Assembly (NCBI GenBank): GCA_003550325.1
Contig: QKWP01000410.1
Coordinates: 17,005-81,004, forward strand
Direction of reading: 5' to 3'
DNA: 64,000 nt
Origin: Gigaspora rosea
Lineage: Eukaryota; Glomeromycota; Glomeromycetes; Diversisporales; Gigasporaceae
Part shown: piece after piece, positions 1-11,163 of the stretch
How positions within the stretch are numbered: the first letter of the stretch is position 1
Layout of the letters: each line of letters starts with the position of its first letter
Translations under genes and position numbers: made by a program
The notes under the pieces: generated by a model
Told to the model about the DNA's origin: nothing
The model's database searches: none
Seen by the model: only the letters and a program-made list of their open reading frames with translations

Positions 1-237
1 ATACTAATAAAAAAAATCATATTTTTAAAGAAAAGTGACAATACAAAAACAACATATGAAATAGAATTGCTTTATCAAGCAAATAACCATAAGCTTGGTA
101 ATATTTCTGTTACAACAGAGCATTCATCAAGACCACGATTATTTGAGCCAGGCTATTTTAAAGATCGACAAACCGTTGTCAAATGGGTTAAGCAGAAGCT
201 TTATAGCCTAGGTGAGCTTCATAATAACGTCATCTGA
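1..237 (+). CDS. C-terminal exon of an unrecognised gene
   Basis: The frame is open from the first base of the window to a TGA at 235-237, giving 78 codons with no start, so this is the tail of a gene that begins upstream. The peptide is lysine-rich with a hydrophilic end (…SRPRLFEPGYFKDRQ…, …KQKLYSLGELHNNVI). Codon use and composition look like real coding sequence rather than the AT-rich background around it. I do not recognise the family. The 5' part of the exon may be intron, since the first 30 bases are A-rich. It lies head to tail with the next gene on the same strand. Confidence 0.5.
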   Translation: MLIKKIIFLKKSDNTKTTYEIELLYQANNHKLGNISVTTEHSSRPRLFEPGYFKDRQTVVKWVKQKLYSLGELHNNVI

Positions 238-300
238 CTATCATTACTATCCTAATCATTTATGAATTAAATAGAAGGAACGGTTACTCGTTGTTCTCAT

Positions 301-2853
301 ATGGTTACGCCTATAGACGTGAGTAAAATTTTGATACATTGGAAAAGTAGTACGTTTCTATACACTAATAAAAAAAAAAAAATTTTTTTTTTTTTTTTTA
401 AAAAAAAAAGATATCGGTACCAACTCGGGTATTGATTACTAGCCTATCAAAAGGTGTGGATTTGACTTAATTACAACAAAGAAAAAGTATTAGGCACTTA
501 AATTCTTTTATAAATATATATTTCGTCCAGGCGCAATTTATGCTTTAACAGATCCCTCGTTATCTAATAATCAGTCTACGGCTCGGAATGAAAATTCGCC
601 GCCAATAAAACCGCTTTTCTCACATATTTTGATATTTCGTGAAAGTAAGAATTAACGCGTTTATTTATTTTTAATCGTATGAAATGTTTATAACTTTATT
701 ATATATTATCATTATTATGTAAAGGCGCATTGTATGTTCACTGCCAACACATCAATCATGGGAAAAATGCTCATCTTCTCGACGTTATCAATTTTGAAGC
801 ACCTCCTCAACTTGTGACTTCGCCTAAATTAGATATCTCGATGCATTCTCAGGTAATAATCTTTACATCAATGACTTTGGTGTTCATCTTTTTATCTATG
901 AATTATATATTTGTCGGACAATTATTTAATTTTATTTTCTCTTCAAGTTCTTTGAACCTTTTATTATTAAACCAAATTTGGTTTTGGCTAATCGAAGGCC
1001 TATAAGTAAAACTATTAAAGTATCAGGTTATGAAGTTGAAAGCACACAAAATTTGGATATTGAAACTAGATGGCTTAAAACTGCATTGAGTTCGAATAAT
1101 GACATAATACTCAAATTGCAGAGTAGTTTGTCTGAAGGGGTGCGTTATTTGGTTATTTTCTTTTACTAAATTGTGACTAATATCTCTCTATTTATTGCTT
1201 AATGTTAAACAGGGTAACCTTGTCCATGGTATATTAACCGAATTAAAAAACCTTCTTTGCGTTGAGACACCGCCTGATGATTATACCAAAATTGCAAACA
1301 ATGTATGCATGTAAAAATTTCAAATTCTGATATTTTTGTCTACTTCATGTTGATATTAATATTTAAATTTGATCGGTAATAGATACTGGATAGATTATTT
1401 GCATTAGGAAGGGGCTCTGACTCATTTCCAAAGTACTATATATGTTTTTTTTTCACTATTGCTAATAATATCGAGTTAAATAATTCAATTTCATTTTAGT
1501 CAAAAGAATGCGGTCGCGCTATTGAAGTTAATCCCTGAAATTTCAGAAGCCTTTCAATCCACGTCTCCGGAACACGCCGAGGTTATTATTTATTATACAT
1601 AAGGGAAAGGGTATTGTAACGAATCATGATATCTCGTGATTCCGTTATTCTGTTATTCCGTGATTCCGTGGTCAGAACTGAAAAAAAAAAATCATATCAT
1701 TCGATTCCCCTAGGTGAAAGAATCTAATGATAAAAAATTTTTTTCAATTATGATCGCGGGATCATGAGATATTAAAATGACATTTATTTCTTGATAATAT
1801 CTCATGATTTCGTGATCCAAAACGAACGATTCTTATACCGATCTGTGATGGAGAAATCAGTTGGTCTAAGAATAAATTCGGATTACGAGTTATGATATAT
1901 TTTCGTTTAAATATTAAAGTATGTAAGATCGAGATATCTTGTGACCCTGTGACCAGAATCCGGTGATTCTTATATCTTTCGATTCCTCTTTCGATGAGAA
2001 AATCGATTATAAATTCAGTTAAATATGGTTATTAAGTCAAGAGATATCATGATTTCACATAATACATACTAAAAGCTAAAACTCTCTTTTTTTTTCGTAT
2101 TGAAATATTTATGATGAACGATTTTCGTATCATTCGATTTAAATATATAGGTCACGTCAAATAATTGAAATCAATTCGTCATAATATCCCTTTCTACCTT
2201 ATATGGATTTCGTGCATATTAGTGCTGTCATTATTTAAGTTGCATCATTAATTAAACATTTTATAATTTTATAGATACACGAGATTATGACTGGACGTGT
2301 AAGACCTGATGGTACGGAAAACAAGCCGTTACCTATAATACAATCATCCGATTTACAAAACACTTCCAGCAATTTGACGACGGACATAATATTAAATCCA
2401 AAAGAGGAAACTAAAGAGACACAAGTTGCATGGAAGCAATTAGATCAATACAGTTCGATGACATACAAAGAACAGCAAGACATGGATGGGCCAGAGGCTA
2501 CTGTCTTATCTCAACCAATCTCCATGAGAGCTCGTGGGCAGCATTATCGTGTAAGAGGTGGTTATGGTGGGCGTCGCCCTCAACGCGGGTTTTCGGATTT
2601 CGGTAGATCCCAGACACCGGATTTTGATGATAATCGTAATAGTGGACCTATACCATATCTACAATACAATGTTCCAAACATCTTTGGAATTAAAAAAGAA
2701 CAGGAAAAATATATGAGCCGGTTAGGCAAATCTAATTCGTTATTATATCAATATTGGATCGGCAAAAGGAATGCTAGAGAGTCTAGAGGGATTAAACGTA
2801 AAGATTTCGATGGACAATTACCAATTGAGCCGGATGAAAAGCTTGAACAATAA
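301..2853 (+). CDS. Unrecognised 8-exon protein with Arg/Gly-rich C-terminal part (about 429 aa)
   Basis: Splice sites and phases chain without a break: exons 301-318, 494-644, 725-852, 948-1139, 1213-1302, 1383-1432, 1500-1581 and 2275-2853. All introns are GT-AG, and the sum is 1290 nt including the stop. The tiny first exon is the least certain. The middle (residues about 100-240) is helical and leucine-rich (NLVHGILTELKNLL, ILDRLFALGRG, AVALLKLIPEISEAF), like a helical-repeat scaffold. The last exon is hydrophilic with an Arg/Gly patch (RGQHYRVRGGYGGRRPQRGF) that could bind RNA, and a charged tail ending EPDEKLEQ. The seventh intron is about 690 nt and contains an inverted repeat, unlike the 66-175 nt introns before it. 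I do not recognise a named domain; a large RNA-processing scaffold is possible but unproven. Confidence 0.62.
1621..2057. repeat. Inverted-repeat element inside the last intron
   Basis: The intron 1582-2274 starts near GAATCATGATATCTCGTGA and carries near its end the reverse complement of the same sequence (GAGATATCATGATTTC, ending about 2057). Internal fragments of the same words (ATCTCATGATTTCGTGATCC, GATATCTTGTGACC) recur. This fits a MITE-like insertion that lengthened the intron. I could not find a clear target duplication. Confidence 0.45.
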
Positions 2854-3254
2854 TTAATCTTTATTTAGCAATATTTATAAAATGACTAATATAGTACTCA
2901 ATCTTTTGTACATAATAAAAACTTATCGAATAGAGTAGAACAAGTCGATTAACATTCTTAACTTTACGTTCCTGAGGATATCTAGGTCACCGATCCAAAC
3001 TAACTATATTTCATTTCGTATACGTACTATGAGTCACCGTCATTGTGTTAATATATAATATTGTGAGTCACATTATGACTCAACTTCTACGTAGTACCAC
3101 AAATTGATGGATTATGTAATAAAAAAATTTTAATGATGATTGAATTTAATTGGCCGATATCTTTTAAATTAGTAGATGTCGTTATCGATATAAAATGTAT
3201 CGATTTCAATATTCAATTTTAAAAAAAGCCCTGTCATAAACAAGAAAAAAAAAA

Positions 3255-5467
3255 ATGTTTGCTAAAAACTTTTCCATTTATCGTTCGATTGTTTCGAACC
3301 AATTTGTTAATTTGTCCGTGAAAAAACCCGTTGTTAAAAGTCATCGGTCGATACCATTCCCGTTGTTTTTACAGAGTCGTTATTATGCTAAGCCAGGGTC
3401 ACAAGACAAAGATAAATTGATAATTTTTGATACATCTTTACGCGACGGTGAGCAGGTAATTTGTCGAGAAGACTATTAATAAAATTATCATCGATTCTAT
3501 TATCCTGACTCGCTTGAAGTCTTATTAATTGTGTTATTAAAAACCTTAGTCACCTGGCGTAACCTTTACGGCGGAAGAGAAACTTGACATTGCGCGACAT
3601 CTTTCAAATCTTGGAGTTGACGTGATTGAAGCTGGTTTTCCAATTGCTTCACAGGGTGACTTTGACGCGGTTGCGCGCATTGCAAAGGAGGTTGGTCCTC
3701 TTATGCATGGTCGAGAAAAAATTGGCAAGCCCATGGTTAGTAATTTTGATATACTTTATAATTGAAATGAAATGTGCAAAATGATATGAACTATTAACAT
3801 TTCTTGTTAAATTAGAGAATTGCTGGTCTCGCTCGTGCCACTAACAAAGACATTAAACGTTGCTATGAAGCAGTATCTTTGGCGCCGTTGCATCGAATTC
3901 ACACTTTCCTTGCTACATCGGATATACATCTTAATTATAAACTGAAGATAAGTCGTAATGAATGTATTGAACGTGCTGCTTCAGCAGTTGCATATGCAAA
4001 AAGTCTTTGTGATGATGTAGAATTCAGTTCTGAAGATTCTGGAAGAAGTGATAGAGACTTTTTATGTCAAGTTTTGGGAAAAGTTATTGAGGCTGGAGCA
4101 ACTACCTTAAACATTCCAGATACAGTTGGTTACACTAGTCCTGAAGAATATGGTGCATTAATCAAATATTTAACTGAAAATACACCTGGAAGTCACAAAG
4201 TAATTAATTCCTTTTTTTTTTTTTTTTTTTTTTTAAAAAAAAATAATCAAGTATACGAGTTTTTTTTTTTTGTTCATCAATTTAGGTAATTTGGTCTACG
4301 CATTGCCATAATGATTTGGGTCTTGCTACTGCTAATACGTTGTCCGGAATTACCAATGGCGCTAGACAGGTGGAGGTGACTATTAATGGTATTGGTGAAC
4401 GTGCTGGTAATTTCATTATAACCTACATATAATATTGATATACGATTGTCACGTGATAAAATAGACGCGTAATTTATTTATATTAATAATTTTAATTTTT
4501 AGGTAATACATCCCTTGAAGAAGTTGTAATGAATATCCATACTCATCCATCTTCATATCCGGTCTATCACACCATAAATACCCCACTTATTTACCGTACA
4601 TCCACTCTAGTCTCGTCTCTTTCTGGAATGGTGGTACAACCAAATAAGGCAATTGTGGGTGTTAACGCATTCCTTCATGAATCTGGTATTCATCAAGATG
4701 GTGTGCTGAAACATAAGCAAACATATGAAATAATTCGTCCTGAAGATGTGGGCGTTTTCAATGTGAATTTGGTGTTGGGTAAACTTTCAGGACGCAATGC
4801 TTTTCGCTCCCGTCTTGAACAACTTGGTTATTTTGATATGAATGAAGATGATTTCAACAAAGCCTTCGACCGATTCAAGGCTTTGGCAGATGCTAAAAAG
4901 CGCGTCACGGATCATGATCTTCTAGCTTTGATATCAGATCAAATTTCTTCTGGACGTGGGCGATTCGATTTGCAAACAATTCAGGTTGTTTCTGGAACTC
5001 GTGATATGGTCACCGCTACAGCCAAAATGATTGATTCATCTCAAAACAAAGAACTCATTGCTGCAGCTGTAGGACAAAATGGTCCTATAATGGCAGTATT
5101 TGGTGCCATTCAACAATTGGTACATCGTAAAATCCGCTTGTTAGATTATGAAGTTCGTGCAGTTTCTGAAGGGATGGATGCTTTAGGAAAAGTTGTCGTA
5201 AAAATTACGGAAGATGTTGATTATTCAAGTGCTGAAACTGATTTAGATCCAGAAAAACTTGTTATTGATCGTGCAGTTAAGCCCGTGATTGACTCAAGTG
5301 GGAAGACAAAATTAACAAAGAGCGTGTATCATGGTCATGGTACAGATGTTGATATTGTAATGGCTAGCGCGAAAGCTTATGTAAACGCAATCAATAGACT
5401 GTTTCAAAGCGAGATCAATGAAACATCTCGAAGAAGTTCCTTGGAAGAAAGAGTTGCAAATATATAA
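3255..5467 (+). CDS. 2-isopropylmalate synthase, LeuA type 1, mitochondrial
   Basis: Condenses acetyl-CoA with 2-oxoisovalerate, the first committed step of leucine synthesis. Five exons join in phase (3255-3455, 3550-3735, 3816-4199, 4286-4406, 4503-5467) to about 618 aa. Residues 1-50 are Arg/Ser/Lys-rich with few acids and an RYYAKPG site, as in a mitochondrial presequence. The TIM-barrel begins at [17 protein letters not shown], with the metal-binding Asp and the Arg/Glu of the family signature. Further marks are [32 protein letters not shown], the metal-binding [38 protein letters not shown] and the second-subdomain motif [18 protein letters not shown]. The LeuA allosteric domain follows (about 440-600, ending [20 protein letters not shown]). 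Length and motifs match the bacterial/plant LeuA type rather than yeast Leu4. The intron at 4200-4285 contains long T tracts. No lesion seen. Confidence 0.93.
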
Positions 5468-6778
5468 TAATTTTAAAAATTATTGATCAATTGATTTATT
5501 CAAAAATTCTACTTTTTTTCTATTATAACGCGCAAGTAACACAAAAAATCAAGATTAAACCGGTATTTTATTCGAGAATATTAAAAGTAAAAATTAATAT
5601 ATCTTATATAAAAAAATTTATAATTTTAGTACATTCGTTATTTCAAATTTAAATGTAACTTTTTTGTATTCTATATATTTTATAAGTGAAAACGGAATTT
5701 AAGGAGGTTGGAATGTTCTTAATTTAGCATAGGTTAAAGTTAGTAGGGGTATACGTATTGATATAGGCTTACTGTATGTAAAATGATTCTTAGTTTATAT
5801 ACGTATGTACGTTTTTAAATTTAGAACCTATTACTGTATAATTTTTGATTAATGAAATCTGTGTTAATGCTAATTTACACTAGATGGCTAGACCCTCGAT
5901 TTTTAATTAACATTGATTAAGATTACGTACGTACGTAGCATGCATAAAATTTTGGATACCTGAATTGTGGTATTTGATTGGACAAAATCACGAAACCACC
6001 AAATCTTTGGCTAGTAATCGAAATAACGAATTTTTTATTATTAATAACAAATAGTGTTTGTAGTCGACAATGATTTATCGACTCGACTAAGTCAATATTT
6101 AAAAGTCGGCTAAGTCAAAGTCGATCACCCTTAAATTGTGCCTTCAGATATTTTTTTCTCAACCTTGCTCGCATTTTATGTTCGTTGACTTTCTATTCAG
6201 AATTTTTCAGATCTTACTACGATTCCTATTTTAAAATTTCTTTTTTTTTAATTCCATAATTTTTCTCTTTTTATGTACTAAGAGGGGAAATCTAGACCTA
6301 AATTTGATTGGTTACTGTAATTCAATAATTTTTAATATAAAATCGACTAAGTCGATCTTTTGAAAAATAAAATTGACAAACACTATTACAGTATTAGCAA
6401 AAAGATCAGATCAACTGGTAAGTAAAATCGAATTCTTTATTTATTATTATTAATGATAAGAAAGTAACGTTTAGATATGTATATTATGATCATCATGCGT
6501 TTTGTCTGATGATGCATAGATAAAGTTTAGTATTCTGCAGTTCTCGTCGTACAAACAACGAAATATAACGATAACTTGTATTCCTTCTAACTTTCTTTTT
6601 CTTTTACCTCACAAACAACCTTCTATCCTTTTCAACCGTTCATTTGAAACTCCTTTGTTGTTGGCTATTCCCACTTATACATTCATTCCTTCGCATCTTG
6701 CAGTTCCTAAAAAAAGGAGGGTTTCATTATCTTTTTACTTACGGTTAAAAGAACTAGTTAATAGAGGTTATATAAATT
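5468..6778. other. Intergenic, AT-rich, with a small inverted-repeat element
   Basis: No coding signal on either strand. Near 6045 the sequence TAGTGTTTGTAGTCGAC begins an inverted pair whose partner (TTGACAAACACTA) ends near 6388. CGACTAAGTC words recur inside, so about 6052-6388 is a likely MITE. The stretch 6600-6778 is pyrimidine-rich and is the probable promoter and leader of the following gene. Confidence 0.45.
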
Positions 6779-8610
6779 ATGACCAAGCCAACAGTTCTTG
6801 TCCTTGGAGGACTAGGTTTCATCGGTCGTAACTTTATTCCTTATCTTGTAGAGAATGACCTTGCCTCCGAAATAAGAGTAGTAGATAAAGTTTTACTTAT
6901 AACAACCGCCCTCAATCCTAAACAAAAGGAAGCATTTTCCAAAGTTGAGGTCTGGCAGAAGGACCTTGTTGATCGTGGTATGTCGTGTCTTTTTCATTTA
7001 TTTAAAAATTAAAAAACTTAATCACGTGCAATCCCTATATATTCTCATCGCATTACGATTGGATAGTTTCAATTGAAAAATCTTTTACACGAGAAGACGG
7101 AAGTTCGTTCGATTATGTCTTTAATTTAGCAGCTGAAACAAAGTATTCACAAATCGAAAAGGTCTGTATCATAAGTAATTACTTATTTCTTAAGATGTGT
7201 TTTAAACGAATTATGATCCATTGATTATTTATTTGTGAATAAATTGAAACATTCATAATGATTTGTATAAAAACTAATTACGCGCATTATCTATATTTGT
7301 AACATCAATTTTATTTTTTTTTATAGGTTTATGAAGAACGTGTCTACACTCTGTCCGTCCGAAACGCAGAGGAAGCTGCTCGAAGAAATGTCAAGGTGTA
7401 TGTTGAAGTTTCGACTGCGGAAATATACAAATCAGATAAAGTAAGCAATTTTATTTGAATATTTAAGACTTAGAGCATTGGTTAATAAAATTGATATTTT
7501 ATTATAAGAATCCCAGTAAAGAAGATGATAAGACTAAACCCTGGACGATGTGCGCCAAGTATAAACAAAAAGCCGAAGAAAAGATAAAAACCATCGAAGG
7601 GTATGTAACGTTTTTTAACTAATTTTAATTCATTTTAATTAACTATTTATGAATTAATTCTTTTTAACTTACAGTTTAAATCTCGTGATCTTACGACCAG
7701 CTACAGTTTATGGTACAGGTGCAACTATGGGTATAAGTAAGTTACGAATCTGAATTGCATCATTATTGAAGTCTTGAATTCAAAAGCTTAGTGATTGACA
7801 AAATTATTAACTTGTTAATAGCTCCTCGTATTGTCTGTGGTCGAATTTATAAATTATTAAATGAAGAAATGAAGGTCCTTTGGTCTGAAGACCTTAAAAT
7901 TAACACCGTTCATGTATATGATGTCGTACGTGCTTTATGGCATGTCGCAACCTGGTATCAGAACAATGATAAGGCCGGTAAAGGTCCTTTGGTTTATAAT
8001 TTAGCTGATTTGGGTAATACAGGTATGCTATCATATCATTTTTCTGTCACAATTTTTTTAAACAACCTTTCGTCTTATTATCTATACGATAATAGATTTT
8101 ATGTAATATTATATACTGACGGATAATAAAAAATTTTATCGTTTTTTAGACCAAGAGCGAATCAACAAGCACCTCAGCAGCATCTTTGGCATCAAGACTG
8201 GATTTCATGGAACTATTACGTCCAATCTAGCACAGGTTCGTAGCTGTTCTTATATTGGTTTTTTTTTTTTTTTTTGCAATAACGGATTATTTCTAATTGT
8301 AATTTTGTTTTCTTTTTTTTCTTATCAGTTGAACCTTGACAGTGCTGTAGATGAAAGTAACGATAAGCACATGGGTCCTTGGACGACATTCATAAAAGAC
8401 AGTAAAAAAATTAAGAACACACCATTAACGCCCTACGTTGACAAGGAACTACTTTGTAACAATCCTCTGTCTGTCGATGGAACAAAGATTACTACAGAGA
8501 CAGGCTTCCAATATGAGGTTCCAGAAATTACAGATGAAAAACTCACTGAGATGATTGAGGATTTTAAAGTAATAGGCTGGTGGCCAAAAGAGCCAAAGGA
8601 ATACGTTTAA
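6779..8610 (+). CDS. NAD(P)-binding epimerase/dehydratase-like protein (atypical extended SDR)
   Basis: Eight exons join in phase (6779-6977, 7067-7161, 7327-7440, 7509-7600, 7675-7736, 7822-8022, 8150-8235, 8329-8610) to about 376 aa. The N-terminus has a Rossmann strand and the GxxGxxG cofactor loop (VLVLGGLGFIGRN), then an acidic strand end (IRVVDK) and the FDYVFNLAAETKYSQ segment typical of extended SDRs. VEVSTAEIY supplies the expected Ser/Thr strand, and LVILRPATVYGTG and NTVHVYDVVRALWHV match later conserved blocks. The usual catalytic YxxxK is not obvious: the Tyr of AKYKQKAEEK has Ala, not Lys, at +4. The substrate is therefore unknown and it may be a non-classical member. No signal peptide or membrane segment is seen, so it is probably cytosolic. 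Eight intact exons argue for a functional gene. Confidence 0.85.
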
Positions 8611-10151
8611 TTTTACGTTTAATTTGGATATTTCTTGTTTCTTGGGAAATTCTTAAAATTTTTTAAAAGGATTGTTAAGAGCCTTGGCTTTTTTTTTTTT
8701 AATATACCGGATATTAAAGTGTTTTTTACATATAATAATTACTTATTAATTATTTGTAATTCCTTGATTTTGGTAATTTGCAGATTCCATCGATATTAAC
8801 ACGATTCATTCGTGTTTTTTCTTTTTTTATTTTTTATTCTATTTCCCTTTTTTATTTCTTTTGTCTATTTGGACTTTTGAGTCTAATAATTACTTATCAT
8901 AAGCGGTAATCGGTTTTAAATTTTTTTCATTTTATACCACGCTAAAGATTTTAAATTTTCACAAATATTTCCTATCGTAAATTTTTTTCTCAGATTGTTT
9001 TTATAATTTCCGTCCTTTTGATTTTGATTTTGATTCGATTTCTTTGTTGGGTATTAAAAAAAAATTTTTTCAATATATTACCGGTAATATTTTTTTTGAA
9101 AAAAAAAGCTTGTTGGTGTTTCAATATCCTCATTGTGTTTTAATGATCGATATACCTGATACCATTTTCAGATTAACAAGTCGTCTTTGAGACCTAAATT
9201 CTATGATCATGTGCTGTTTATGAGAAAGCTACTCGCAATCACACTATAAAATTAATGTAGCGTCCAAGCTATACATGAATAGTTCTACGGCATGTATAAT
9301 CCAAACAACCGTCTGATTATATAGATGAATATGTAAAAGATATCAGCCAGGTTTATTCACGAAAATTTTATTGTTGTATTCAATAGCATGTTTCATACTA
9401 TATGATCTTTGATCATATGATTATATATTGGTTACTGGCTGGAATATTAGAAAAAAAATATTAAATCTATATTTTATATAAAAAGGTCGCAAAAATCATA
9501 TCAACATTTATGACGACAAAATGGCCTATTACTGTACTTGTTAATTAGAAGTCCAAAATTTTAATGAATGACTTTTTATCCTGTTCATACTCGATACATT
9601 ATTTTATTAGGAGAATGGGATTGTCTTAAATGTGAGAAAGAGTAGAGTACTTTCATGTCCAACAAAAACAAGCCCTGGAAATGTAATTATTTTGTTAACT
9701 AAAAACCAGAATAGTTTCAACATTTTATAGGCATCGAAATCATAAATTTCATGTTCCTGCCAACAAAGGTACACACATTAATTTGAAGGTGATCTCCGAG
9801 CATTTTTTCAGAGTCATTGCATCATTTGTAAATGATAATTTAATGACCATGTAAAAATGATGTACTAACTTCATGCGAAAATTATCTTCTGGTTACCATT
9901 TTTTTGGACCTTCTGTTTTGCTCAATCTTATGAATTTGTGACTATAAGTTCAATTATATAACTGCTATTATAAAAATAGCATTTGCATATTTATAAAATA
10001 CATATGATAATGTACATGATTTCATTGTATAATAGCTTTGATTGGTGAGGATTAACTGCTATCATATTCATTCCCAGTGGGATTATTTTTTCAGTGGAAT
10101 TTTCATTAGATCTACTTGTATATTAGAAATCTGAAAGTCCCACGTCAATGT
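8611..10151. other. Intergenic, no gene seen
   Basis: AT-rich sequence between two convergent genes. T-rich runs follow the stop of the upstream gene (8685-9110), fitting its 3' region. I see no reading frame with coding character, RNA gene or clear repeat pair. Confidence 0.5.
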
Positions 10152-10758
10152 TCATTCACCTTTATGCACGAATTCTAGTGTCATCGCTATTTCCCTCATA
10201 TCTCTCTCTATTACCTCAGCCCAGTTTTGTACATCACCTAATTCCTTTGCATAAAAAAATGATAAAAAAAATATGAATATAAGAAAGGCCTTTAATACAC
10301 GAAACAAGGATAAAAATTCGAACCTTCAAAGCAGAATTAACTCCGTCTAACATATTCAACCATTGTTTTGTTTGTTTTGAGAATTTTGCAGAGTGCGCGG
10401 AAAGACGACGAGCCTCAGCTTCAATTTCGCGTTGAGTTTTAAATATTGAACTGACTCTGAAAAATTAGAATGCAATATTAAAATAACCGAACAAATTTCC
10501 TGTTTTATATTATAACATATAAAAAACATAACGACAATCACGTATACCTTTCATTTAATGTATCCGCCAAGCAATCGGTTAATTCACCTACGGCCTGTGT
10601 AGCCTCTTTTCTAAGTTGTTCTGTAAGGTTAAAACTTTCATATTAAGCTACAGTCTTGGCTTTTAAAATGTATTTATAGTATAACGAATATGCATACCAT
10701 TATTACGTTTTATAACTTGTTGTTTTTGATTATGTTCTCTTACTAGCCGGGAGAGCAT
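10152..10758 (-). CDS. BLOC1S1: BLOC-1 subunit 1 homologue (BLOS1/GCN5L1)
   Basis: Four short minus-strand exons (10758-10698, 10620-10548, 10456-10324, 10244-10152) join in phase to a 119-aa protein, close to the roughly 125 aa of the animal protein. It starts MLSRLVREHNQKQQ, matching the family opening MLSRLLKEHQAKQ. Later blocks also match: LTDCLADTLNERV, AKFSKQTKQWLNMLDGVNSALK (animal form AQFAKQTGQWIGMVENFNQALK) and ELGDVQNWAEVIERDMREIAMTLEFVHKGE. The protein is nearly all helix and coiled coil. In animals this subunit belongs to BLOC-1 and BORC, which act in endosome-lysosome biogenesis and positioning, and it has also been linked to mitochondrial acetylation. All splice sites are GT-AG. 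No lesion seen. Confidence 0.92.
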
Positions 10759-11163
10759 AACAGATTTAAAGACAGAAAGATCTTTGGGTAATAGTTAAAT
10801 CTCAGTACTTACGTCTAATTGGGCTAATATTAATCAATTGGATAATGATAACGATTTTATAATGACATTACTACAGTACTAGAGTACTAGAGTTAGCATT
10901 ATATATAGTAAAATTGCTTTTTTTGGGGGATCACTAAAGTAGGGTGTCCAGGATTATGCTATGCGCATAATTGAATTAAGCAATAAGAAGCATTCAGGGC
11001 ACGTACCTCAAATATGATTGGTAGATACGATAGCAAAAAATGAATGAACTGAAAAGTTCCGAGGTAGAAAATGAACGAACTGAAAATACGAGCAAGGTCG
11101 AGGCAATTTTTTTTGTCAATATCCGAATAATTCCGAGAATCGTATATGTAGCATAACAACAAC

